A stretch of 64,000 nt of DNA from NCBI RefSeq assembly GCF_050948175.1, contig NC_135204.1, positions 4,827,473 to 4,891,472 of the forward strand, in the 5' to 3' direction. The position numbers were made by a program, and so were the translations under genes. Of the stretch, positions 51,651 to 61,367 are shown in pieces; position 1 is the first letter of the stretch; the number at the start of each line of letters is the position of its first letter. The notes under the pieces are model-generated. The model was given only the letters and a program-made list of their open reading frames with translations, was not told the origin of the DNA and made no database searches. This DNA is from Xylocopa sonorina. Taxonomy: Eukaryota; Arthropoda; Insecta; Hymenoptera; Apidae.

Positions 51651-53421
51651 AAAGAATGCGTGAAGGAAATTCGCGAATCCTCGTGACGAACGCGATCCCA
51701 AGCGGTCACTTATCACTCACCCCAAGCGCACTATCCCTCGACAACCACCACCGAATTTTCTATCCACCGTGTACGTGTGTATACACATCCCTACACACGT
51801 ATCACGCCTGTCGTCAGCTTTTTGGCAGTGGCACGATACCTCGTCAGCCCCTTTGTCGCCCCAAAAGTCGTCCTATGCTGAATGCACTCGAGTACGAAAC
51901 AGTGTGCGCACGATAAACCCAGTGCACATGCACGACACGCACGTAATTCGCCGCCATTGCTCCGCGTATCGTACAATAGACCCGTGCACAATTACGCCAT
52001 CACTTTCCCTCGTCTCTTCACCGACCACGAGTTTGGTCTCCATCTTTCGCCTCCTTTCGTTGCCCCTGGCTCCTCCGTGTCTCGCGTTCTCCAGCCACGT
52101 AACTCGCCCTCTCGCTCCGATCCCCCGTTCGACGCCATTTTCTCGAACATCCTTCCTTCTCCCTCCGTATCTCGGTCCGTTGCACCCGTTCATACCGTTA
52201 CTCTTGATTCCTGTACAGCCATAAGGTTTCCCTTTGCTTGGCAACCCTGCCACGAGACCTTTCTTTATCGCAGATTTCCTTATCCCAACCCCTTGCCCCC
52301 TTCCACTGTCTTCCTCTTGGATCCTCCGCGCGGCTCGCAGTTTCCTTTCCTTATTTGCTTCTGTAGTCCCTCCTTTGCCAGTGGCTTTTTTCTTCAGACC
52401 TTTTCCATCGAGCACTCTTTCGTTCAAGTCCCGTCCCCTTTCGCGTTTTATATCTTTCGACTGTGGGTGATCTTCGACGCGAAACGACTCCCTTTAGCGA
52501 GAATTACTTCCAACGAAGCTGGTCCCGCGATGTTACCGGATCCCGCGTGCTCCTCCGTGGCCTTTCTCCATCGAGGCTGCTCGAGTATGTGACGTTTCGT
52601 GGGCTTCTGTTATCAAGTCTCCCACTTTCAGAGCGACGTAGGCCTTTCTGCGGTTTCGTTTCCGCGAGGTTTCCCACTTCTGAGATTTCCCTTCCCCTCG
52701 ATGGCCCTAGGCGCTCCCTCTTCCCAGACATCCCGCGCGGATCTAGGCTGTCTCTCTTCCCCGTCGATTCTTCAGGATCCCTCAACTTTTAAATTCCTTC
52801 GCTCATGAAATTCTTGCGTACGAAATTTCCTTTCGCGGAAACAAGGAAGTTTCGACATTTGTTTGCGCACCAAGAAATGATTAATTCAAAAGTTTCCCGA
52901 CGTTACTTGTTTCAAGTACTTTCTCATTTCTCCGAAACTGGCCCGTCTCTTGCCCACCCTGACGAGAGCCAATTATAATTGTGGGTTACACGGAAGAGAG
53001 ATCCTATAGGCTCGCGAGCCGATAAAATCGCGCGTTACCGGGCGAAGTCGAAAAACTGGTCGTCTCCCAGCGTCCTCCACGCCCGGTTCTTTTCTTCCTC
53101 GGCCATTTCAACCCCCTTCCTATCTAACTTCCAACATTCGACCAAAACCACCGCTACCCAATTCCAACTTTCTCCGAAACTTTCGCTCCTCGAGGTCCCG
53201 CGAGATTTCCCGCTTCCGGGACCTCCCCGTGCACCTACTCCCCACCCCAGGCAGTCGAGACACACCGGCACCCGGCCGTAAAAGGGTGAACCGATTCCTG
53301 GAAGCAGGCCAAGGAGGCAGGAAGCGGCGCGCGCGAGAAACGCGGCCCGTGTCGAGGCCGGGATGATTCCATCTCCCTCCCTTTCTCTTTCTTCGCTCTC
53401 CCCCCTATCTCTCCCCCTCTC

Positions 53422-53439
53422 CCTCTCTCTCTCTCTCTC
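53422..53439 (+). repeat. (CT)n microsatellite
   Basis: A CT run within a CT-rich stretch 53.36-53.46 kb. Confidence 0.9.
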
Positions 53440-54296
53440 CGTATCTCTCTTACGATCCGCCGTGTACAACGCCGCGAAGAAGACGGTCGCGCGCGAGAAA
53501 CAGCGCCGCGCTGGCCTCCGAGTCAACGACGCGTATCAGGGAACGATCCCGCCAGCGAGTTTACGGCCAGCCGTGGGCAAATATTCCTCAGGCGCAGCTG
53601 TTTCGCGAATATACGATGCAATTTCCCGCGGTTACAGCCGCTGGTAGGCCTTCGACGGGCAGCCTTCGCCGCCGCGGCCGATAATCGACGCCTGTCAACG
53701 TGGAAACGTTAGCGGACACGGCCACGCAGAAATCATTACAAGGACCGTCCCAGGAATGCTAGGGAATTCGAAGCTGTCGGGCTATTAGCGGGAAATTTAG
53801 AGGGTGATTCGAAGGAGGGAAATAAGGGGGGGAGGGGAGGACGCGAAAAAAAGGTCGCATTTGGAGCTTCGTTGTCGAGAAAAATCAGTTTGGGAATTCG
53901 ACGGTGAGTCGCTGGCCATTGTCGGTGCGGATAAAGGGAATCCCGTGGACCAACGCGCGCATACCTCGCGTTGCATCGGTTTGTGGGATATATTGTCATT
54001 AGTGCGCGCGTGGGGGCGAATTTTTTTTAATTGTTTCTGAGAGAGACTGCGGACTTTGGACGCGGTTTCGCCGCTCTCGACGTTTTGGCCCAATTTTACT
54101 TCTGAGCAGGATCGACTTGTCTATTCGTAAACAATTGGTCGATCTTAAATTCAGATTGTCTGTTAGACGTTCTGAAAAGTTTCGAATATCACACTGACAT
54201 AAATAAAATTGTACTCGATCGAGTTAATAGAACGAACAACACTGCAAGTGTAAAAGTGTAATTTCCAAAACATTCCTGGTACCTTTCCCCTCCCCC

Positions 54297-54321
54297 CTCT
54301 CTCTCTCTCTCTCTCTCTCTC
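54297..54321 (+). repeat. (CT)n microsatellite
   Basis: About 12 CT units after a C-rich CCCTCCCCCC stretch. Confidence 0.95.
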
Positions 54322-55049
54322 AAAATTTATTTCGAGTTATAATAACCAATTCATTGAATTAAAATGATTTACGAACCAAAATGGCAAAAATTGTTCCTCT
54401 CGCTAGTACTGAATGGGAAAATATGCAGCTTGTTCACTTCGACGCAACAATTATCAACTGGGCATACATATAAATGTCCGATTTAATAGAAAACTTATCT
54501 CCTTTGAAAGGGGAAAAAGGGAAGTGAATTTTTAGAATTCCTTCCTCTTAGCGCTAGCTGACTAGCCTGCCGCAATTTTTGTAGACAATCGCTAAGGAAT
54601 TCGATGCACTTGCCGCAATTGCCAGCGATAATCCCCGACAAGAAGCGGCGACAACGGTCCTGCTTGGACGGTTCGACAAGCATCAGCAGCCGGCCGTCGT
54701 GATATCCCGTAAAAGGATAGGTTGCACGCTGGAAGGCGGCCAGGACTCATTCAGAAGGACGTGCCTGGACGGCTACCAAGTTGCTAATGCGCCGCGAACC
54801 TTGAGCGCGCCGTGTGAAACACACGTAGAACGCGTACGCGTCAAAGACGTGTTCTCTTGCAAACGTTCGAAATGTCCCCCCTCTCCCCCCTCACCCTTAT
54901 TCTGGCAAAAGCGTCAAAAGATTCCGCGTAACCGGAACGAGACTTTTGGAATATGCGATGAGAAGGGTCCCAATTAAAATAGCCCTACCATCCGGGCAAC
55001 CTGAGTCTGGGAGGCGAGTCGCGCAACTGCTAATTATGGCATTCCCTTC

Positions 55050-55344
55050 GAAAACTACGAATTAATGGAAATTAATGTGATATTTCTCGTAGAAAGCTAT
55101 CGAATAATTTGATGGATGATTTGAAAAATCCTGAAATGTTTCAGATTCTTTTGAAACCTTAGGACTAGAATGGTCCTCGATAAACCAGAATGTATGAAAA
55201 CTACGAATTAATGGAAATTAATGTGATATCTCTCGTAGAAAGCTATCGAATAATTTGATGGTCGATTTGAAAAATCCTGAAATGTTTCAGATTTTTTTGA
55301 AACCTTAGGACTACTAGAATGGTCCTCGATCACTTAGAATGTAT
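55050..55344 (+). repeat. Two-copy tandem duplication, unit about 146 bp
   Basis: Copies 55050-55195 and 55196-55344 both begin GAAAACTACGAATTAATGG and differ by few substitutions and small indels. The high identity suggests a fairly recent duplication. No ORF. Confidence 0.9.
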
Positions 55345-56008
55345 GCTAACGTAGTATGTAGATTCAAACTGTTCCTGTTGAGTAATTTTTGCATTAGTAT
55401 CGAATATTTAATTTATACGTAATTAGAACGATATATACTACGAAAATTTGTAAATATTTTGAAATAAATATGTATAGTGTACTCTGTGTAAATTCCGCAT
55501 GCATAATGTAATTTAAATATAGTAAAATATTGCCATCTACCGGAAAGTTATAAAAATGCAGTAAATAGTAGGTGGTAATTATTTGAAGATAACACAGAGA
55601 AACTTATGGTAAAATAAGAACAAGTATACTGCTTTTTCTTCCATCGAGAAGTTATCGTGTATTTCCACTGTAGAAATTGTAATAATCATTGCATGTCGTA
55701 GAAGTTATGTTACTGATTGAGCTCTAGTTACCTTATGTTTTAGATTCAACTGATAACTAAATCAGGATTGGGCATTTATCCGTAAAGAAAAGCAAAAATT
55801 TGTCGATAAATTTGAAAATATCTCTACACTGTCACTATAAGCAGAATTACTAAAGAAACTCTATCAGCAATTATAATTAAACTCGAAAATATTCTATTCG
55901 ATGTATTTCCATATGACAAAAATTTGAATTTACTTTTATTTCTATATTATCTTTTCAATAGATAGAAGAAATACTATATTATAACTATTTGTATTATATA
56001 AAACTTAG
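55345..56008. other. AT-rich spacer left of the palindromic element
   Basis: AT-rich with no ORF of interest and nothing else recognised. Confidence 0.65.
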
Positions 56009-56614
56009 GTTTTATTGTAATTTCTTGTATATTTCAGTAATTTTATTGTAATTTCTTATATATTTTTGTACTTTTATTGTAATTTATTGTATATTTCCCG
56101 CTTTTGAAGTAAGAAAGAGAAAGATGCTATAAGAAAAAATGAGATAGATAATGTCGACCCTACTTTAGAGACCCTGGCGCCATCTCTGCGAAAAGTGCTC
56201 AAACTGGTCGCACACAATTATCGACAGCGAAGTAAACTACTGAAGAACTACTGGCGCCATCTCTGCGAAAAGTGCTCAAACTGGTCGCACACAATTATCG
56301 ACAGCGAAGTAAACTACTCAAGAACCACTATCGCCATCTCTTGGAGAAGCGCTGAAACTAGTCGAGCATTAGTTTCACTAGTTCCTACAGAGATGGCGCT
56401 AGTAGTTCTTCAGTAGTTCACTTCACTGTCGATAATGCTGTGCGAGCAGTTTGAGCACTTTTCACGGAGATGGCGCCAGGGGTTCTAGAATACTGTCATC
56501 ATCATCTGTCTCGCTCTTTCTTATTGCATCTTTCTCTCTCTTACTCTTAAAACGGTAAACATACAAGAAATTACAATAAAACTACTGAAATATACAAGAA
56601 ATTTCATTAAAACT
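56009..56614. mobile_element. Palindromic foldback/MITE-like element, non-coding
   Basis: A large imperfect inverted repeat about 600 bp long, centred near 56,360. The outer arms carry two to three short tandem units of the type TTTTATTGTAATTTCTTGTA, then a stretch resembling AAGAAAGAGAAAGATGC. Internally there are units starting CTGGCGCCATCTCTGCG. The right half reads as the reverse complement of the left with scattered mismatches. No transposase frame is present, and target-site duplications could not be defined with confidence. Confidence 0.7.
56174..56327 (+). repeat. Tandem pair of 77-bp units inside the palindromic element
   Basis: Two almost identical 77-bp copies start at 56174 and 56251, both with CTGGCGCCATCTCTGCG. 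A diverged third begins at 56328 and runs into the centre of the palindrome. Inverted relatives follow at about 56,385-56,480. Confidence 0.85.
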
Positions 56615-57842
56615 AGACAGCACATTAACTCACGCAAACTTAAATTTGAAATTTACAACAGAATTAAACTAAATTTATCTTCTTAATCATATTTAAATTC
56701 GACGAACAAGATCGATATCGATTGCTACATTTAATTACAATTCCTATCATGACGCAGCACTATGTTGTTCTGCTTTGGATCGACGGCGTTGCATTACCAT
56801 AAAATTGTGATAATACAGAAATCGTGATAATTTTAAAACGATTGCGGTCATTTTATCGAGCGAATTATGATTATCTCTGGTTCTGCATTTGACTGTCAAC
56901 AAAGTTTATCAATTTTAAGGTGTTTAAAACACTTGTACAGTCAGGTTCCATTAGTAGTAACAAATAATTGTACAAACATAAAGTAGACGTACACAGTCAT
57001 GCAGTCGCTATTGTTTTAATAAACACAAGAAGATTTGCTGCTAAAAATATCAAAATTAGTAATCGTATATTCGATGAGGTACGAGTATATACGTTATGCA
57101 GTACATACGAATAACTGTATAACACGGTCTACTTGTTTCCTTAAAAAGAATCAAGTAGCCATACAGTGAACGTAAAATTTCAAATAATATTGCACAAAAT
57201 TAAAACGTATACTATTCAAATGGAATTATTACTTAAAATTGGCGCCAAGGAATCAATTTTCAAACATTGGTACTGATTTAATTAATAATCGTATACATGC
57301 GTAACCACGAGAAACATGGTTATTCTGATGGAAAGAATGATAATAATTAAGATAATATTAATTTCGTTCTGTTTTGCCAAAGAAAGGGGGAACTGTTTTT
57401 TTTAACGATAACCCGCCAGATTTCGCTAGCAGGACTGTTGTTATCACGTGATTGAATTGCACAACTGTCGTTATATCACGTAGAAAAGTCAAATAAATTT
57501 TGCGCCAAATTTGCACAATTTAAATCTAACCTTATTCGATACAAGGCATGTTGCATTAAACAAAGTTGCCGCTTGTACAATTATCAACAGCCGCGCGATT
57601 ATGGCACTTGCATAGCATCCGACGCAGTTATAGAGGGAACATTACGATATTTTCAATGTTCACGTAAAACGGTCATACTTGATATCTATTTCGAGTTATA
57701 TGCAATGTGTTAATCGTTTATTTATATCACTGCTGTGCTGCATTTCCAGCTGATCGGCCTGTGTGCATAAAATTGCACCCCTAATAGCGTATAACGTAAA
57801 ATGTTATATTAAATTCGAGCCGTCGGAAAATTTTGCAAAATT
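56615..57842. other. AT-rich upstream region of RTN4IP1
   Basis: AT-rich with no ORF of interest. Contains the E-box pair at 57,444-57,480 and presumably the RTN4IP1 promoter and 5' UTR. The last 60 bp include CGAGCCGTCGG just before the start codon. A transcription start cannot be placed. Confidence 0.55.
57444..57451. promoter_or_regulatory. Palindromic E-box TCACGTGA upstream of RTN4IP1
   Basis: A perfect TCACGTGA lies about 400 bp before the RTN4IP1 start, with a related ATCACGTA about 25 bases further on. Such sites bind bHLH-ZIP factors (USF, Max/Myc, MITF/TFEB classes). A role here is inferred from position only. Confidence 0.25.
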
Positions 57843-60800
57843 ATGGACGAAATATGGTTCCATCTATCAAATCAATTCGAGACACTTCAGGTAATTCTGC
57901 GTTCAAAGAACAATATCGAACTACTGCATTTTTCAATTCTCTTCAGCGTAATTTACATAACACTTTTATAAGGTAATCAATTTATTGAATTATGGATACC
58001 AAAAAGGAAGGAGACAGTTCCCCTTTCTGGTATCCATAATTAATAATTAACATAATTTAGTAACATAAAATGAAAGGAATAATAATTATCATTCAAGTTA
58101 AAACAAAATTAGCATCTTCAACTTTCGATGTTATATGTTAATCTTTTTTTGGGAAAGATTCAAAGTTCGTTAATAGCACAACAAGGTCAACAATGGGTCA
58201 CGGCGTGGTTAGTACAGGCACAACAATTTCTTCACAAATTATACAACGAACAAAACGTGCAAGGTGTTAAGGACATTACACAGCGCATACTCGTTTGGAT
58301 TGAGAAAGCTTGGACGCAATTGAAACTTCAGTATTATGGTGCCAGCTTTAATGTCAGAGGATTTTATATGCAACTAGAACATTTATGTAACAATGAAGGT
58401 ACAAAATTAATTAAGGAAAGTACTATTAATTAATATTAGTTCCTTAGATTGATATCTTGAATACATGATTCGGTCCCATAATTTTGGCATAAAGGATATG
58501 ATAATATTCAGATTGACTAACAATGTTTAGATATCAAAGTGATATCAATATATTGACTGTCAACAATAAAATATGATTGTTCTTTTAGTGTCGAGAAGAG
58601 AACTTGCATTTTGCCTAGCAGGTTTAATTGTGGGTACTTTAATTGGTTATTATGCTGGAATTAATTGGGGACATGTATCACATCATATGTATCATATGAA
58701 AGCTATCATATGTCATCATTATATTGGTATTGAGGTATTGTATTATTCTCATAAAATATAAATAGTAATAGATGCATAAAATCTTGTATTCGTATAAGCA
58801 TTGATAATATTCTATATAAATACTTATACATTGTGTAATGTCTGATTTAGACAAATAATTAAAACAGTATTTTCTTATAAACAATATAGGGGGTATCTAT
58901 GATAGATGACGCAGAAATGCCTATGATCCAAAAGTCTAATGAAATATTGGTACAAGTTAAAGCAGCCTCTGTCAATGTTGTTGATACAAAAATTTGTTAT
59001 GGTTACTCAAAGATTTATAGAAGACTCCTGAATTCTGGAGTAAGACAATTTATTACAAGTAATTTTATTACCTATACTATTGTAAAGAACACCAGTGTAG
59101 ATCATTTGTAGCTACATATATATATATTAAACATTCACAAAGAAGTTTATGACTGTACGAAAATTCAAACTAATGACTTAACACACTGTAATACAACCCT
59201 TTACTATCGCAATTACCATCTGTAGGCGATAATAAGATAGGTGTACTATTAAATGTAAAAAATATGAAATTTTCAACACAGTCATTTAGGGTACAATTTA
59301 TTGGAACTGTGCGGACGTAATTTACATAATCAATCTAATAACTTGTAACTAGATGTACGTAACGTACAATAGTCTGGAATTAAGTATACATTACATATTT
59401 CACTTATATTCTAGGCTTTGTAACAAGTCCTTTGTGCTAATAGGCTTTCAATATGGCTCAAAGAATATCTTACGAAAATCGCAGCATAATATCCTTTTAA
59501 AAATTATTACTATACCTGTATCCCTTTACCTTGCGGAGCATGCGATGCATCGACACTGTGAACGCTCGCTCCTCAAAAAAAGCAAGAGAAGATGGACTTG
59601 GATGGTACACATTGGTGTTCTTTACTATAATAATGTATATAACGATTAACAAAATTTATTTACTTATCCTCAGAGACACAAAGAGCTTCCAGTAGTCTTA
59701 GGCAGAGATTGTACTGGAATAGTGGTAGATATAGGACAAAGTGTTATTAATTTTGACATTGGGGATGAAGTATTCTTAGCCGTACCTTCGTGGGCTCCTG
59801 GTACAATGGCAGAATATATAGTTGTCCCAGAAACTCAAGTAGTTAAACGACCGAAACATTTTACTTTCGAAGTGTCTGCAAGTCTTCCTTATAGTGGATG
59901 CTTGGCCTGGGATGCCCTAGTTAATAGGTCTCCAATCCAAGAAGGCAATGCAAAAGGAAAACGGTATAATTAACTCTAAATAAAAGAATATTATTACTTG
60001 AATGTAAAAATTCCATGTCACAAAACTTATTATTCTATAGAATACTTATATATGGTGGAAATACACCTGTCGGATGTGTTATAACTCAATTAGCTAAATT
60101 ATGGGGTGGACATGTTGTTACAATATGTACATCAAATGCGATTCCAGTTTCACGAGCATTAGGAGCGGATAATGTTATACCATTAGACGGTTCAGACATT
60201 GAAAAAGAATTACAATTACATGACAGGTACACGTTAGGTCGCTATATGAAATATCTATCTCTACCTTTATTACATTCTATTTAAAAACACATATGTGTAT
60301 TACACAATGCTCAAATAATTTGACAACAAAAAAAGATCAACTTTATTCAGCTGATGCTTTGAGAATTTACTAATATAAATGACTAATACTTTTATAGATT
60401 TGACGCTATATTTTATACTGGAGGTCAACCAATCGAAGAACGTGTGTTAAGACAACATTTAGTGCCTTATGGTTCTTATATCTCTACAGTTCCTGAACAG
60501 TTAATATCAGACTCATTAGGTTTTATATTTGGAAGCATATTCGCTGGATGCGTACGAATAAAATTATTAGTTCAGGTACATAAAATCATGTGCTCCGAGA
60601 TCAAACTAAATAATTATCAATAATTGATTATATTTGTCACAGTACATGTTTGGATTTAACATGCAGCACTGGAAAGAAGGATCAAAAATTAATGCCACGT
60701 ACTTGCAAGCATTGTGCGATTTAGCCGATGCCAATCAGTTACAGATAGTTGTAGATAAGGTATATGGACCTCATAATATCGAGCAAGCATTGCACCACAT

Positions 60801-60846
60801 ACTGGATCCCAATGCTATAGGTAGTACTATAATTACATTTCAGTGA
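57843..60846 (+). CDS. RTN4IP1: RTN4IP1-like mitochondrial NADPH oxidoreductase, 8 coding exons, 480 aa
   Basis: Member of the medium-chain dehydrogenase/quinone oxidoreductase family. In animals RTN4IP1 (OPA10) is a mitochondrial NADPH oxidoreductase linked to coenzyme Q metabolism. Exons read by eye: 57843-57890, 58158-58398, 58589-58734, 58890-59039, 59674-59963, 60041-60226, 60398-60575, 60643-60846. All introns are GT-AG and the phases join into one frame ending in TGA. The catalytic part starts near MKA (residue 133). A GroES-like domain follows, with AASVNVVD, then LGRDCTGIV and GDEVFLAVP. The Rossmann part has a glycine loop YGGNTPVG (about 296-303) and LGADNVIPLD. The human protein is about 396 residues; the excess here is N-terminal. 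Residues 1-96 are Gln/Trp-rich, 102-121 look like a membrane helix, and 125-140 are His-rich. The start ATG has A at -3 and G at +4. Exons 1-3 are assigned by splice signals and phase only, so they are less certain than exons 4-8. Confidence 0.92.
57988..58041. repeat. Hairpin-forming inverted repeat in RTN4IP1 intron 1
   Basis: The arms AATTATGGATACCA (57988-58001) and TGGTATCCATAATT (58028-58041) are perfect reverse complements. After one mismatch the pairing continues for five more bases (AAAGG with CCTTT), leaving a loop of about 14 nt. It could be a miniature transposon remnant, a structured intron element or a small-RNA precursor. The sequence alone does not decide. Confidence 0.6.
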
Positions 60847-60982
60847 CAACTAATTATTGTAAGTAAAGTTTTGAGTTATACAAATGTGTCGCAATCTCTT
60901 TTACCAATACATATTGTAAATATCAATCAACGCCTAATCACTGCCAAATACCATCCAACGTTAAAGTAACTTCTGTACGCCT

Positions 60983-60988
60983 AATAAA
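60983..60988 (+). promoter_or_regulatory. Candidate poly(A) signal of RTN4IP1 (proximal)
   Basis: An AATAAA hexamer about 137 bases after the RTN4IP1 stop codon. Its position fits a short 3' UTR. Confidence 0.45.
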
Positions 60989-61238
60989 AAAAATTTAATT
61001 AGTACATTTGATGCTGAAAACCAAGACTGAACGAATACTGTAATAGAAGAACTGTATATACATGTAATTGCACAATTTATATAATTTTAAATTGTTACTT
61101 ACTTATACATACAAATGAAGAGAAATTATGTAATAGAGAATTATACGACAAATTTAAAAGACAGAATGTGGTTGGTACATGTGTATATATATATGAAGTT
61201 AATAGATATTGCTTGAATGTATATAGTAAATTTTATCC

Positions 61239-61244
61239 AATAAA
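61239..61244 (+). promoter_or_regulatory. Candidate poly(A) signal of RTN4IP1 (distal)
   Basis: A second AATAAA, about 393 bases after the stop and 124 bases before the end of the FEN1 coding sequence. Use of this site would probably make the two 3' UTRs overlap. Confidence 0.35.
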
Positions 61245-61367
61245 TAGAAAAAATGTTTATAAATGTGTTTAGAATTATTTATAATTATCGTATGCGCTAG
61301 AGCATAAAAAGATTGGAAATAACGATTTTATAAATATATAATTAAATTGTTAGTATTTATGAAAAAA

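Larger units (their letters stand above)
51651..55049. other. CpG/CT-rich island, then transition to AT-rich DNA
   Basis: CT-rich on the plus strand at 51.98-52.8 and 53.04-53.46 kb, giving a 236-codon ORF (51882-52592) that I consider compositional. From about 54.1 kb the sequence turns AT-rich, with a GC-richer patch at 54.55-55.02 kb. Confidence 0.6.
60847..61367. other. Tail-to-tail intergenic region between RTN4IP1 and FEN1
   Basis: These 521 AT-rich bases hold the 3' ends of both genes. On the plus strand, AATAAA occurs at 60983-60988 and 61239-61244. The second, if used, would carry the RTN4IP1 transcript close to the FEN1 stop codon. No ORF of interest was seen. Confidence 0.7.

Noticed and set aside
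51882..52592. 236-codon ORF on the plus strand
   Set aside because: It lies in a CT-rich island where several frames on both strands are open. Composition is Ser/Pro/Phe/Leu-dominated and no motif is present.
53035..53526. 163-codon minus-strand ORF with Arg-Glu repeats and a plausible-looking C-terminus (MAEEEKNRAW...)
   Set aside because: The Arg-Glu run is a read-through of the CT microsatellite. The C-terminal part is only about 23 codons and has no family match I know.
55050..56330. Series of direct repeats considered as a CRISPR-like array
   Set aside because: Copies are adjacent with no spacers of constant size, units are 77-146 bp, and the surrounding genome is eukaryotic.
1..57800. 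tRNA, rRNA and known microRNA genes
   Set aside because: I looked for T-loop words (GGTTCGA followed by a matching arm) and for familiar insect microRNA seeds. Hits near 639, 10390, 22230 and 41936 lacked the rest of a tRNA fold.
59353..59649. 98-codon ORF inside RTN4IP1 intron 4
   Set aside because: It lies wholly in an intron between two well-supported exons. It has mixed composition and no homology I recognise.
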